From Streptomyces achromogenes (GTDB taxonomy: Bacteria > Actinomycetota > Actinomycetes > Streptomycetales > Streptomycetaceae): a stretch of DNA of 64,000 bases. Shown here in pieces: positions 29,428 to 38,470 of this stretch (position 1 is its first letter; each line of letters starts with the position of its first letter). The position numbers and the translations under genes were made by a program. Under the pieces are notes generated by a model. The model saw only the letters and a program-made list of their open reading frames with translations. It was not told where the DNA came from and made no database searches. The DNA lies in assembly GCF_030816715.1 (NCBI RefSeq), contig NZ_JAUSYH010000001.1:4092001-4156000 (forward strand). Reading direction: 5' to 3'.

Positions 29428-30243
29428 ATGGCAGCCCGGCAGGAGGTCTCCGCCTGGCGTCCGGCCGTACGGGGCGTCGTGGAGGTCTTCCACGCCCACT
29501 TCACCGGATACGCCTACCCCATGCACGTCCACGAGGCCTGGACGCTGCTCATCGTCGATGACGGCGCCGTCCGCTACGACCTGGACCGGCACGAGCACGG
29601 GACGCCGCACGACACCGTCTCGTTGCTGCCGCCGCACGTGCCGCACAACGGGTCGCCGGTCACCTCGGACGGCTTCCGCAAGCGGGTCCTGTACCTGGAC
29701 GGCGGCGTGCTCGGCGAGCACCTCATCGGGGCCGCCGTGGACGCGCCCGACCTGCGTGATCCCGTGCTGCGGCGGCGGGTGGGGCAGCTGCACTCCACGC
29801 TCGCGCGGCCCGGGGACGAGCTGGAGGCCGACAGCAGGCTGGCGCTGATCGGGGAGCGGCTGCGGGTCCATCTGCGGGACCGGCGGCGTGCCGGTCCGCC
29901 GCGCCGCGATCCCGCCCTGGCCCGCCGCCTGCGCGAACTGCTCGACGAGCGGGTCGTCGAGGGGCTGGCACTGGAGGAGGCGGCGGGGCTGGTGCGGGCG
30001 CATCCGGCGCATCTGGTGCGGGCGTTCAGCGGCGCGTACGGCATCGCCCCGCACCAGTACCTCACCGCCCGCCGCGTGGACCTGGCCCGTCGGCTCCTGC
30101 TGGACGGGCGGCCGCCGGGCGAGGTCGCCGCGGCGGCCGGGTTCTACGACCAGGCCCATCTCACCCGGCACTTCCGCAAGTTGGTGGGGGTCACGCCGGG
30201 TCGGTACGGAGGCGGAGAGAGACGGAAGTCCTCCGCCCGCTGA
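29428..30243 (+). CDS. AraC-family transcriptional regulator
   Basis: 271 residues: an N-terminal cupin effector domain (MHVHEAWTLLIVDDGAVRYDLD, HVPHNG) and two C-terminal AraC helix-turn-helix motifs (about 175-265; ALEEAAGLVRAHPAHLVRAF and PPGEVAAAAGFYDQAHLTRHF, ending KLVGVTPGRY). One-component activator or repressor that senses a small molecule. Only 49 nt separate it from the divergent DUF2000 gene, its probable target. Confidence 0.9.
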   Translation: MAARQEVSAWRPAVRGVVEVFHAHFTGYAYPMHVHEAWTLLIVDDGAVRYDLDRHEHGTPHDTVSLLPPHVPHNGSPVTSDGFRKRVLYLDGGVLGEHLIGAAVDAPDLRDPVLRRRVGQLHSTLARPGDELEADSRLALIGERLRVHLRDRRRAGPPRRDPALARRLRELLDERVVEGLALEEAAGLVRAHPAHLVRAFSGAYGIAPHQYLTARRVDLARRLLLDGRPPGEVAAAAGFYDQAHLTRHFRKLVGVTPGRYGGGERRKSSAR

Positions 30244-30325
30244 CGGCGGCCCCGCGTCGCCTCGCCCCCACCCGGCTCATCCCACCCGGGCCGGCCACCC
30301 GGCTCAGCCGCCCGCGTGGTCGGGG

Positions 30326-30850
30326 TCAGCCGGTCGCCGCGTCCTCCGGGTCGGTCGGGCGCCGGGTCAGGTGGGCGAAGGCGTCCAGGTTGCGTGTCGA
30401 CTCGCCCCGGGAGACCCGCCACTCGTACTCCCGGCGGATGGCGCTCGCGAACCCGAGCTCCAGCAGCGTGTTGAACGCTCCGTCGGCCGCCTCGAGGACC
30501 TGACCCATGAGGCGGTCGATCTCGTCGGCGGTGACGGCGGCGAGGGGCAGCCGGGCGGTGACGTAGACGTCGCCGAGCTGGTCGACGGCGTAACTCATCC
30601 CGTACAGCTTGAGGTTGCGCTCCAGCAGCCAGCGGTGGACGCCGGACTCGTTCTCGTCGGGGTGGCGGACGACGAAGGCGTTCAGGGAGAGGGAGTGACG
30701 GCCCACGATGAGGGAGACGGTCGTCTTGAGCTTGCGGGCGCCGGGGAGTTGGACCACGTAGGACCCGGGCGACGGGGTCTCCCACTCCAGCTCCGCGTCC
30801 TTCAGGAAGTCCTCGATGACCTGCGCGGCCGTCTTCTCCACGTCACCCAT
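30326..30850 (-). CDS. YbjN domain-containing protein
   Basis: 174 residues, YbjN/type III secretion chaperone-like fold: HRWLLERNLKLYGMSYAVDQLGDVYV and ARLPLAAVTADEIDRLMGQVLEAAD are diagnostic. Members are thought to act as chaperones or co-regulators; the actinobacterial role is unknown. Start ATG 30850 overlaps the end of mshA by 8 nt, so the pair is co-translated. The mshA-YbjN linkage is conserved in Streptomyces, suggesting a link to thiol metabolism or simple co-expression. Confidence 0.88.
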   Translation of the reverse strand: MGDVEKTAAQVIEDFLKDAELEWETPSPGSYVVQLPGARKLKTTVSLIVGRHSLSLNAFVVRHPDENESGVHRWLLERNLKLYGMSYAVDQLGDVYVTARLPLAAVTADEIDRLMGQVLEAADGAFNTLLELGFASAIRREYEWRVSRGESTRNLDAFAHLTRRPTDPEDAATG

Positions 30851-32177
30851 GCTCGGAGCGTACGCCACGGCGGTGGGCCTGGGCCGCGGCCGCGTAGACG
30901 TCCGCGGTGGCGGCGGCGGCGGTGTCCCAGCCGAAGGACTGGGCGTGCGCGGCGGCGGCCGCGCCCATGCGGGCGGGGAGTTCGGGGCCGTCGGCGAAAC
31001 GCTCGAGCACGCGCGCGTAGCGGGCCGGGTCGTGGCCCCGCACCAGGAAGCCCGTCTCGCCGTCGCGGACGGCCACCGGCAGGCCGCCGACCGCGGCCGC
31101 GAGGACGGGGGTCCCGGCCGCCTGCGCCTCTATGGCGACCAGTCCGAAGGACTCGCTGTAGGAGGGGACGACCAGCAGCGACGCCGCCCGGAACCAGTCC
31201 GCGAGCTGGTCCTGGCCGACCGGCGGCCGGAACCGCACGACGTCGGCGACGCCGAGCCGCGCGGCCAGCTTCTGCAACCCCTCCGGCTTGGCGAGGCCGC
31301 TGCCGCTGGGGCCGCCGACGATCGGCACGACGATGCGGGAGCGGAGCTCGGGGCGCTCGTCGAGCAGCACGGCGACGGCGCGCAGCAGGACGTCCGGAGC
31401 CTTCAGCGGCTGGATGCGGCCGGCGAAGAGGGGTATCAGGGCGTCCTGGGGCAGGCCGAGGCGGGCACGGGCGGCGGCGCGGCCGTCCGCGGGGCGGAAC
31501 CGGTCGAGGTTGACGCCGGGATGCACGACGGCGACCTTGCCGGGGTCGGCGTGGTAGTGGCGGACGAGCTCCTCGGCCTCCTCCGTCGTGTTGGCGATGA
31601 GGCGATCCGCGGCGACGACGATCTGGGTCTCGCCGATGACACGGGCGGCGGGCTCGGGCGTGTCGCCGTCGGCCAGGTTGGCGTTCTTGACCTTCGCCAT
31701 GGTGTGCATGGCGTGCACGAGCGGGGCGCCCCAGCGCTGGGCGGCCAGCCAGCCCACATGGCCGGAGAGCCAGTAGTGCGAGTGCACGAGGTCGTAGTAG
31801 CCGGGGCGGTGGCCGGCCCAGGCCTGCATCACACCGTGCGTGAAGGCGCACAGCTGGGCCGGCAGGTCCTCCTTGGCGAGGCCTTCGTAGGGGCCCGCGT
31901 CGACGTGCCGGACGAGGACCCCGGGGGCCAGCTCGACGACGGGCGGCAGGCCGCCGGTCGTCGCGCGCGTGAAGATCTCGACCTCGATGTTGATGGCGGC
32001 GAGGCGCTGCGCGAGCTCGACGATGTAGACGTTCATGCCGCCGGCGTCGCCGGTGCCGGGCTGGTGGAGCGGGGAGGTGTGCACGGAGAGCATCGCGACG
32101 CGACGGGGGCGGCGGTGGAGCCTGAGCCGCTGCGGCGCGGTCTGAGAGCGACGCCCGAGCTTGTTGACGTAGCTCAC
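30843..32177 (-). CDS. mshA: D-inositol-3-phosphate glycosyltransferase, mycothiol synthesis step 1
   Basis: 444 residues, GT-B fold glycosyltransferase of family GT4. It transfers N-acetylglucosamine from UDP-GlcNAc to 1-D-myo-inositol 3-phosphate, starting mycothiol biosynthesis. Visible: the N-terminal GTGDAGGMNVY acceptor/donor loop, FAGRIQPLKAPDVLL, and the EX7E-type donor site SYSESFGLVAIEAQA. The GTG at 32177 is the likely start (AGGAGG 9 nt upstream); an upstream ATG at 32264 would add an unlikely Arg-rich leader. Leader of the mshA-YbjN operon, divergent from a methyltransferase. Confidence 0.95.
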   Translation of the reverse strand: MSYVNKLGRRSQTAPQRLRLHRRPRRVAMLSVHTSPLHQPGTGDAGGMNVYIVELAQRLAAINIEVEIFTRATTGGLPPVVELAPGVLVRHVDAGPYEGLAKEDLPAQLCAFTHGVMQAWAGHRPGYYDLVHSHYWLSGHVGWLAAQRWGAPLVHAMHTMAKVKNANLADGDTPEPAARVIGETQIVVAADRLIANTTEEAEELVRHYHADPGKVAVVHPGVNLDRFRPADGRAAARARLGLPQDALIPLFAGRIQPLKAPDVLLRAVAVLLDERPELRSRIVVPIVGGPSGSGLAKPEGLQKLAARLGVADVVRFRPPVGQDQLADWFRAASLLVVPSYSESFGLVAIEAQAAGTPVLAAAVGGLPVAVRDGETGFLVRGHDPARYARVLERFADGPELPARMGAAAAAHAQSFGWDTAAAATADVYAAAAQAHRRGVRSEHG

Positions 32178-32383
32178 GTGGCGGTCCTCCTCGCTGCGGG
32201 CATGCCTGAGGGAGGGTGTGGGGCGCCCTCCACGGAGCTGCAACCCGGACGGGCACATTCCCATTCCGGCGTGTTCCGCGACCGCGGCGTTTTTTGCCCA
32301 GCCATTACCATAGATCGCTCAACCGTTCGACGACGTTCTGCGTGCGGGAATCCCGCACGGCCGCACCGCATACCCTCATACGC

Positions 32384-33202
32384 ATGACGTCCCGCGCCCC
32401 GAACCGCCCCGTGGGCACGGTCACGCGCGGCACGACGAACCCCAACCGGCTGCGCCGCATGGACCGCTGGATCGCCGCGACGCACGGCCCCGACCTGCGC
32501 CGGGCCGCCGATCCCGTCGCCGTCGACCTCGGTTACGGGGCCGCGCCCTGGACCGCCGTCGAACTGCTGGGGCGACTGCGCTCAGTCGCGCCACGCGCGC
32601 GTGTCGTGGGCGTCGAGATCGAACCGGCCCGAGTGGCGGCCGCGCGGCCGTACGAGCGCGAGGGGCTGGCCTTCCGGCACGGAGGGTTCGAGATCCCGGT
32701 CTCCCGGCGGCCGCACCTGGTGCGCGCCGCCAACGTGCTGCGCCAGTACGACGAGGGCGAGGTCGCCGCGGTCTGGCGGCGGCTGTGCGCGCGGCTCGCG
32801 CCGGCCGAGGCGGCGACCGGGTTCCGCGGCGGCCTGCTCGTCGAGGGGACCTGTGACGAGATCGGGCGCCGGCACGTGTGGGTGGCGCTGGGACCGGAAG
32901 GCCCCCGCACGGTCACCTTCGCGACCCGGCTGGGCTCCCTGCAACGGCCCTCGGATCTCGCGGAGCGGCTGCCCAAGGCCCTGATCCACCGCAACGTCCC
33001 GGGCGAGCCCGTGCACGCCTTCCTGCGCGACTTCGACCGCGCCTGGGCGGCCGCCGCGCCGTTCGCGTCGTACGGCGCCCGGCAGCGGTGGATGCGCGCG
33101 GTACGGGACCTGACGGCCGACTGGCCGGTGACGGACGGGCCGACGCGCTGGCGACAGGGCGAAGTGACGGTGCGCTGGGCGGCGTTGGCGCCGCGGGACT
33201 GA
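32384..33202 (+). CDS. Class I SAM-dependent methyltransferase-like protein
   Basis: 272 residues. A Rossmann-like fold with the SAM-binding region AVDLGYGAAPWTAVELLGRL (near 45-64) and acidic strand end VVGVEIEPARV; then RAANVLRQYDEGEV, a late motif. Substrate unknown. The gene is conserved next to mshA in Streptomyces but no connection to mycothiol is established. ATG 32384 begins the family-typical Arg-rich N-terminus (PNRPVGTVTRGTTNPNRLRRMDRW). Confidence 0.8.
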   Translation: MTSRAPNRPVGTVTRGTTNPNRLRRMDRWIAATHGPDLRRAADPVAVDLGYGAAPWTAVELLGRLRSVAPRARVVGVEIEPARVAAARPYEREGLAFRHGGFEIPVSRRPHLVRAANVLRQYDEGEVAAVWRRLCARLAPAEAATGFRGGLLVEGTCDEIGRRHVWVALGPEGPRTVTFATRLGSLQRPSDLAERLPKALIHRNVPGEPVHAFLRDFDRAWAAAAPFASYGARQRWMRAVRDLTADWPVTDGPTRWRQGEVTVRWAALAPRD

Positions 33203-33226
33203 CAGCCCTTGCCTCCGGGCGAACCA

Positions 33227-33270
33227 CCCGGCGACCACCCGGCGACCACCCGGCGACCACCCGGCGACCA
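33227..33270 (+). repeat. 11-bp tandem repeat, four perfect copies
   Basis: CCCGGCGACCA is repeated four times without change (33227-33270), preceded by one degenerate copy (33216-33226) in the gap between the methyltransferase and the NlpC/P60 gene. The spacing is too short for CRISPR and no GTTCA core is present, so it is not a PHO box. Confidence 0.95.
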
Positions 33271-33453
33271 CCCGGGAACGATCTCCGTGAGTCGTTCGTC
33301 ACACAGGCGGGGAGAGCGAATGTCGGGGCGGGCGGGAGGGGAAGGACTGCCGATGCCGGTTCCGTCATCACCTCTGTCGTTTTCGGCCGTGACGTGGCAC
33401 GATCCCCCGAGCGCCTAAGTTACTGACGGTTAATCACACATGGGGGACGCGGT

Positions 33454-34551
33454 ATGGGAACGGGGAAGCGCGGCCTGCTCGCCGCAGCTGTGACCGTGGT
33501 CTGCGCGGTCTCCGTGCTGGGGGCGCCCGGCGCGGCGTTCGCCAGCCCGAACCCCCCGCCGACGCCTGCGCCGTCGGCGGGTTCGTCGACCCCCGCGCTT
33601 CCCTCGACCGCCACCAACAAGGACCTCGAGGCCGTCCGCACCCAGCTCGAAGCGCTGTACCACGACGCCGCGGTGGCGACCGACGCCTACAACGCGGCCG
33701 AGGAGGCGGCGCAGAAGCAGTCCGCGGAGATCGTCGAGCTGGCCAAGAAGATCGTCGCGGGCCAGAAGAAGCTGGACGACCTCAAGGACCGCGCGGGCGC
33801 CGCCGCCCGCGCCCAGTACCGCACGGGCGGCCTGCCCGACGAGGCACAGCTGGTGCTGAGCGACGACCCGTCGGAGTTCCTCGACGGCGCGGGCCGGGTC
33901 CGCCAGGGCCAGCGCGCGACCAAGGGTCTGATCGGCCAGCTGACGCAGGTCCAGCAGGACTTGGAGCAGTACTCCAAGGACGCCTCCGCCCAGTGGCAGA
34001 AGCTGGAGGCGGGCCGCAAGACCAAGGCGGCGGCCCAGAAGAAGATCGAGAAGCAGATCGCCGCGGCGGAGAAGCTCGAGTCCCGGCTGGAGAAGAAGGA
34101 GAAGGAGCGCCTCGAGCAACTGGAGGCGCAGGTCGCACAGAAGGCGCAGACCGCCTGGCTGGACACCGGCATCCTCAAGGAGATCGACAGCGCGGCGTCC
34201 GTACAGGGCAAGGCGGCCGTGCGGTTCGCCACCGCGCAGATGGGCAAGCCGTACGTGTGGGGCGCCGAGGGACCGAGGAGCTTCGACTGCTCAGGCCTGA
34301 CCTCCGAGGCCTGGAAGAGCGCCGGACGGCCGATACCCCGCACCTCGCAGGAGCAGTGGAAGCAGTTGCCGCACGTCGCCGTCCAGGACATGCGCCCCGG
34401 CGACCTGATCATCTACTTCGGCGACGCCAGCCACGTCGCGATGTACGTGGGCGACGGCGCGATCATCCACGCCCCGCGCCCGGGCCGCACGGTCACGCTC
34501 GCGGGCGCGGGCACGATGCCGATCCTCGGGGTGGTCCGGCCGGACGCGTGA
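33454..34551 (+). CDS. Secreted NlpC/P60 peptidoglycan endopeptidase with coiled coil
   Basis: 365 residues. Sec signal peptide (about 1-30, ending AFASP), a Pro-rich linker, a long coiled coil (about 55-235, rich in Ala/Gln/Lys/Glu) and a C-terminal NlpC/P60 domain (about 245-365). Catalytic Cys in RSFDCSGLTSEAW, His in DASHVAMYVGDG and the third polar residue in IIHAPRPG. The architecture is that of RipA-like hydrolases that cleave the stem peptide during growth or sporulation; the coiled coil normally keeps the enzyme inactive until a partner binds. Start ATG 33454. Confidence 0.93.
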   Translation: MGTGKRGLLAAAVTVVCAVSVLGAPGAAFASPNPPPTPAPSAGSSTPALPSTATNKDLEAVRTQLEALYHDAAVATDAYNAAEEAAQKQSAEIVELAKKIVAGQKKLDDLKDRAGAAARAQYRTGGLPDEAQLVLSDDPSEFLDGAGRVRQGQRATKGLIGQLTQVQQDLEQYSKDASAQWQKLEAGRKTKAAAQKKIEKQIAAAEKLESRLEKKEKERLEQLEAQVAQKAQTAWLDTGILKEIDSAASVQGKAAVRFATAQMGKPYVWGAEGPRSFDCSGLTSEAWKSAGRPIPRTSQEQWKQLPHVAVQDMRPGDLIIYFGDASHVAMYVGDGAIIHAPRPGRTVTLAGAGTMPILGVVRPDA

Positions 34552-34858
34552 CCTCGCCCGCCTGAGCCGTGCGTGGCCTCGTCCGTCCGACCGCGCGCGA
34601 CCTCATTGGTGTGACCCAGGGCACTTCTGTGGCCGCTCAGGTGTGTCGAGCCGGGGGCGACGTGACGTTCGTCATCCCCTCCCGGGGGCCGGCCTGTCCA
34701 ACTGCGGTAGGGATCGCGGCATATGACAGGGGCCAGAGATCAAGCGGCGTGCCGTACGCCATTCCGCTGCGACGCCTTCTGCCGCTATGGTCCCCGTCGG
34801 TGGGTCGAGGTCCCTCGCCCCCGCCATGCCCTCGGGGGGAGGGAAGGAATCCAAGACG
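34552..34858. other. Gap before the phosphatase gene
   Basis: About 300 nt with no supported gene. It holds the promoter region of the receiver-PP2C gene; GGGAAGGA (34841-34848) lies 10 nt before the chosen ATG. No terminator hairpin for the NlpC/P60 gene was found. Confidence 0.5.
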
Positions 34859-36403
34859 ATGCCCGTACCCGTACCGCGGCAGAGAGCGATCCCGGCCGTG
34901 GAAAGTGGTCAGGCGCAGGCCGTGCCCGCAGTCGGCGGCCCCTCCGAGGAAGAAGCCGGTCGCGGGGAAGAGCAAGCCTGCCGCCACGAGACGACGGTGG
35001 CGAACGACACCGTCCCCTCCGGCGCGCACCACGCCGCGCGCGACGGAGCACACCCGCACCCGCAGGCCGGCGCGCACCGGAACACGCGTGACGGAGCGCT
35101 CAACGTTGCGCCCGCGGACGGCGTCCACCCTGGCGTGAACACCGCAGGCGTCAGCGCGCCCGGCGTCGCCGTGACCGGCGTCACCGCTCCGGGTGCGGCC
35201 GCGACCACGGCGGGCGCCGCGCACACTCCCCTCACGCTGCTGCTGATCGAGGACGACCCCACGGCCGCGCCGATCTTCCGCGACCTGCCCGACTCGGACG
35301 GCAGGCCGATCCGGGTCCGCACCGCCCGCAACCTCACCGAGGCCGAGCGGCTGCTCACCGACGACGTGCACTGCATCCTGCTCGACATCGCGCTGCCCGT
35401 GCCGGGCCGCACGGCCGCGGCCGCCGGTGACGACGAGCTCGCCGTGCTGCGGCACGTGCTGCGGCTCGCTCCTCGGCACGCCGTGCTCGCGCTCACCGCC
35501 TCCGGCGACGCCGAGCGCGGCGCCGAGGCCGTGCGCGTGGGCGCACAGGACTACCTCTTCAAGGACGAGCTGGACGGCCGTCTGCTGAGCCGCGCGATCC
35601 GGTACGCGGTGGAGCGGAAACGTTCCGACACGGCCGAGCGGCGGCTCGCCGAGGGCAAACTGCGCGCGCAGGAGAACGCCCGCCTGGAGCGCGGCCTGCT
35701 GCCCACGCCGCTGCTGGAGGGCTCCCCGCTGCGGTTCGCCGCCCGCTACCGCCCCGGCCGCTCGCGCGCCCTGCTCGGCGGCGACTTCTACGACACCGTC
35801 CGCACACCCGACGGCACCGTGCACGCCATGATCGGCGACGTCTGCGGGCACGGCCCGGACGAGGCCGCGCTCGGCGTGGAGCTGCGCATCGCATGGCGGG
35901 CGCTGACCCTGGCGGGCCTGTGCGGGGACCAGCTGCTGAACACGCTGCAGCAGGTGCTGGAGCACGAGCGCGACGACGACGAGATCTTCGCGACGCTGTG
36001 CACGGTGGACATCGCGCCCGACGGCCGCCGGGCGGGCCTGTGCCTGGCCGGCCACCCGGCGCCGCTGATCGCCCGCCCGGACCGGCCCGCGCGCCTGCTG
36101 CCGTACGACAACAACGGCCCCGCGCTCGGCCTGCTGCCGGGTGCCCGCTGGCCGCGGATGCAGGTCGAGCTGGGCGCGGAGTGGAGCCTGATGCTGTACA
36201 CCGACGGCCTCATCGAGGGGCGGATCGGCGAGGGCAGGGAACGGCTCGGCCAGGACGGCATGGTGGAGATGATCCGCCGCCAGCTCGCCGAGGGGCTCAG
36301 CGGGGAGGCGCTGCTGCGCGCCGCGGTGAGCGAGGTGCGCGAGCTCAACGGGGGCGAGCTGACGGACGACGTCGCGGTGGTCCTGCTGGACCGGGTGCCG
36401 TAG
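34859..36403 (+). CDS. Receiver-domain PP2C (SpoIIE/RsbU-type) phosphatase
   Basis: 514 residues. A Pro/Ala/His-rich low-complexity N-terminus (1-120) is followed by a response-regulator receiver (about 125-255; LLLIEDDPTAA, phospho-site in ILLDIALP, Lys in YLFKDE) and a PP2C phosphatase (about 290-510) with GGDFYDTV, GDVCGHGPDEAAL and the metal-binding TDDVAVVLLD. Such proteins dephosphorylate anti-sigma-factor antagonists when their receiver is phosphorylated, linking a two-component signal to an alternative sigma factor. No kinase or sigma gene is adjacent. ATG 34859 has a good ribosome site; a GTG/ATG at 34787 is also in frame. Confidence 0.88.
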   Translation: MPVPVPRQRAIPAVESGQAQAVPAVGGPSEEEAGRGEEQACRHETTVANDTVPSGAHHAARDGAHPHPQAGAHRNTRDGALNVAPADGVHPGVNTAGVSAPGVAVTGVTAPGAAATTAGAAHTPLTLLLIEDDPTAAPIFRDLPDSDGRPIRVRTARNLTEAERLLTDDVHCILLDIALPVPGRTAAAAGDDELAVLRHVLRLAPRHAVLALTASGDAERGAEAVRVGAQDYLFKDELDGRLLSRAIRYAVERKRSDTAERRLAEGKLRAQENARLERGLLPTPLLEGSPLRFAARYRPGRSRALLGGDFYDTVRTPDGTVHAMIGDVCGHGPDEAALGVELRIAWRALTLAGLCGDQLLNTLQQVLEHERDDDEIFATLCTVDIAPDGRRAGLCLAGHPAPLIARPDRPARLLPYDNNGPALGLLPGARWPRMQVELGAEWSLMLYTDGLIEGRIGEGRERLGQDGMVEMIRRQLAEGLSGEALLRAAVSEVRELNGGELTDDVAVVLLDRVP

Positions 36404-36508
36404 GAAGACGCGGGACACGCCGCGCCGCCGCGCGGCACCCTGCGCGCCGCGCGCCCACTACCGCGGCTGCTGCCGCGCGTGGTGCGTGGTGCCCGGCGCG
36501 GGACCGCC

Positions 36509-36862
36509 CTAGCGTCCGCCGTTGTACGGGCCGTACGGGCCGTCGCTGCTGCTTCCGCCGCGCCGGCGGCCCCAGCCGCCGCCCGAGACCTGCCGGAGGG
36601 CCGGACGGACGTCCACGAAGAAGACGATCGAGGCGACGAGGCCCGCGAGCTGCAGGAAGAGCATCGGCACCAGAAGGTTCACCGCGACCGCGATGCCGAG
36701 GATGATCAGCCAGAAGCCCTTGTTCTGCTTGTCGGCGGCGCGGTACGCGTCGTCACGGAACAGCGCGGCCATCACCAGTGCCACCACGGCGAAAGCCAAC
36801 ATGGCGAGGTAGAGCAGCCACATCAGCCCCGCGAAGCCTGCCATCAGCACAACGCCCACCAC
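36509..36862 (-). CDS. DUF2516 membrane protein
   Basis: About 117 residues with two to three hydrophobic helices (residues 5-35 and 50-85) separated by the charged segment FRDDAYRAADKQNKGFW, typical of DUF2516. The tail is Gly/Ser/Pro-rich (GPYGPYNGGR). Start uncertain: GTG 36862 or ATG 36844; neither has a strong ribosome site. It lies downstream of the HbhA-like gene with a 163-nt gap, as in other Streptomyces. Confidence 0.8.
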   Translation of the reverse strand: MVGVVLMAGFAGLMWLLYLAMLAFAVVALVMAALFRDDAYRAADKQNKGFWLIILGIAVAVNLLVPMLFLQLAGLVASIVFFVDVRPALRQVSGGGWGRRRGGSSSDGPYGPYNGGR

Positions 36863-37025
36863 CTGATTCGACGCGTCTCGTCCCGGACTCGACCTGCTCG
36901 TGTCCTACGCGGTCACCGTACCCGCAACCGCGCTTCCGCTACCTGCACAACGGGCCGGGCACCTCGTCAGTGCCCGGCCCGTGTCCGTATGTCGTCTTCC
37001 GCCGTGTCCGTCCCGGCCGTCGGTC

Positions 37026-37724
37026 TCACTTGGCGGGAGGCGTCGTCTTCTTCGCGGCGGGCTTGCGCACCGGGGCCTTCCGGGCGACGGGCTTCTTCGC
37101 CGCGGCGGTCTCGGACCGGGCCTCGGCGGGAGCGGTCTTCGGCTCGTCGGTCCGGAGCTGGACCGGCTCGGGCTTCGGCGCCGTCTTCGGCTCGGCGTTC
37201 GGCTCGACCGCGATGGCGAGCTCCTCGATCTCCTCGGCGGCCTCGCCACGCCAGGTCTTCACGGCCTGCTCGCCGTGCTCGGCGACCTTCTCGTAGGTCT
37301 CACGGGCCTTGACGGCGTACTCGGCGGCGACGCCGACACCGCGCAGGGCGAGGTCCTGGGCGGACTCGCCGAGCTTCTTCAGGTCGGCGTCGAGGGTGCT
37401 GCCGATCTTCTTGATGTCACCGTCGAGGGTGCTGATGAAGTCGGTGACCTTGGCCTGGAGGGACTCCTGCGCCTCCTTGGCGCGGGCGGTCGCCTCCTTG
37501 GCGCGGGCCGTCGCCTCCTTGGCGCGGGCGTTGGCCTTCTCCTGCACGGACTTCGGGTCGGTGTTGCGGACGGCCTCGAAACGCGCCGGGGCCTCGGTGC
37601 GCAGCTGCTCCACCAGACCCGGCACCTTCTTCGCCTGCTGGAGAGCCAGGTCGGCGGTGCCCGCGGCGAAGTAGAGCGGAGTCGGGTCGCTGAAGGTCTT
37701 GCGCAGGTCGTCGGTGATGGCCAT
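37026..37724 (-). CDS. Heparin-binding hemagglutinin (HbhA)-like coiled-coil protein
   Basis: 232 residues. Begins MAITDDLRKTFSDPTPLYFAAGTADLALQQ, a family signature, then a long coiled coil including three near-identical heptads (AKEATAR, encoded by an 18-21-nt DNA repeat near 37480-37540), and ends in a Lys/Ala/Pro tail (AAKKPVARKAPVRK) like mycobacterial HbhA, where the Lys tail binds glycosaminoglycans. In Streptomyces the role is unknown; it may bind polysaccharide, membrane or DNA. It follows the XRE regulator on the same strand. Confidence 0.85.
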   Translation of the reverse strand: MAITDDLRKTFSDPTPLYFAAGTADLALQQAKKVPGLVEQLRTEAPARFEAVRNTDPKSVQEKANARAKEATARAKEATARAKEAQESLQAKVTDFISTLDGDIKKIGSTLDADLKKLGESAQDLALRGVGVAAEYAVKARETYEKVAEHGEQAVKTWRGEAAEEIEELAIAVEPNAEPKTAPKPEPVQLRTDEPKTAPAEARSETAAAKKPVARKAPVRKPAAKKTTPPAK

Positions 37725-37856
37725 GGTGAGGGTCCTCCCGGATTCACATTCGTCTGTGTTCGTCTGTGGGTCGTGCGCGCCGAGTACGCCCGAGTACGTC
37801 GTCCTCGGCTGAGGATCGTGCGGTTCCGCAGCGGTGCGGCCGGTCCCCTGGTCCGG

Positions 37857-38285
37857 TCAGCCGGCCGACTGCTGCGGGTCGACGTCGCCTCCGTGGGCCC
37901 CGAGGCCCGTTCCGTCCGCGCGGCCGTCGTCGCTCCCGATCCCGTTCTCCCTGCGGAAGGACTCGTAGATCTGGAGCAGCGCCTGCTTCTGGCCCTCGGT
38001 CAGGGTGGGATCGGCGAGGATGACCGCCCGGGTCTCGACCTCGTCCCGGTCCCGCTCCGCGTCGAGGATGCCGGCCCGCACGTACAGCGTCTCGGCGGAG
38101 ATCCGCAGGGCCTTGGCGACCTGCTGCAGCACCTCCGCGCTCGGCTTGCGCAGCCCGCGCTCGATCTGGCTCAGATACGGATTGGACACCCCGGCGGCGT
38201 CGGCGAGCTGCCGGAGCGACAGCTGCGCGTTGCGCCGCTGCTCGCGCAGGTAGTCACCGAGATTGCCGACGTTGAGCGATGCCAT
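37857..38285 (-). CDS. XRE-family DNA-binding regulator upstream of HbhA-like gene
   Basis: 142 residues. XRE helix-turn-helix at about 10-70 (YLREQRRNAQLSLRQLADAA, GVSNPYLSQIERG, KPSAEVLQQVAKAL), then a helical region and a disordered Gly/Asp tail. The regulator/HbhA-like pairing is conserved in Streptomyces. ATG 38285 chosen; the perfect palindrome at 38316-38335 lies just upstream and is a likely autoregulatory site. Confidence 0.88.
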   Translation of the reverse strand: MASLNVGNLGDYLREQRRNAQLSLRQLADAAGVSNPYLSQIERGLRKPSAEVLQQVAKALRISAETLYVRAGILDAERDRDEVETRAVILADPTLTEGQKQALLQIYESFRRENGIGSDDGRADGTGLGAHGGDVDPQQSAG

Positions 38286-38315
38286 GCCTCCACCTTGCAC
38301 CACCCCCGCTAACTA

Positions 38316-38335
38316 TTGCAAGCACCTGCTTGCAA
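38316..38335. promoter_or_regulatory. Perfect 20-bp palindrome, probable operator of the XRE regulator
   Basis: TTGCAAGCACCTGCTTGCAA is a perfect palindrome 31 nt upstream of the ATG. On the minus strand it fills the 17-nt spacer between CTTTTG and TAGTTA, a reasonable promoter, so a bound protein would block RNA polymerase. Confidence 0.75.
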
Positions 38336-38470
38336 AAGTGCGCCGTGTCACTCCGCGCCAACGACGACCCACTCGCTGCCCGGCTGTCCGCGGAGACGGT
38401 GACCCGGCCAGGCAGGGAACCGTGATCGCTCAGCTTTTCTGGGAACGGACAGCGCTCTCGCGTTGGGCGG

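Noticed and set aside
33227..33270. 11-bp tandem repeats as PHO boxes or CRISPR
   Set aside because: No GTTCA core, no spacers; simple tandem repeat.
33280..33453. c-di-AMP (ydaO) riboswitch before the NlpC/P60 gene, as known for other Streptomyces wall hydrolases
   Set aside because: I could not find the conserved core elements by eye; a covariance-model search would decide.
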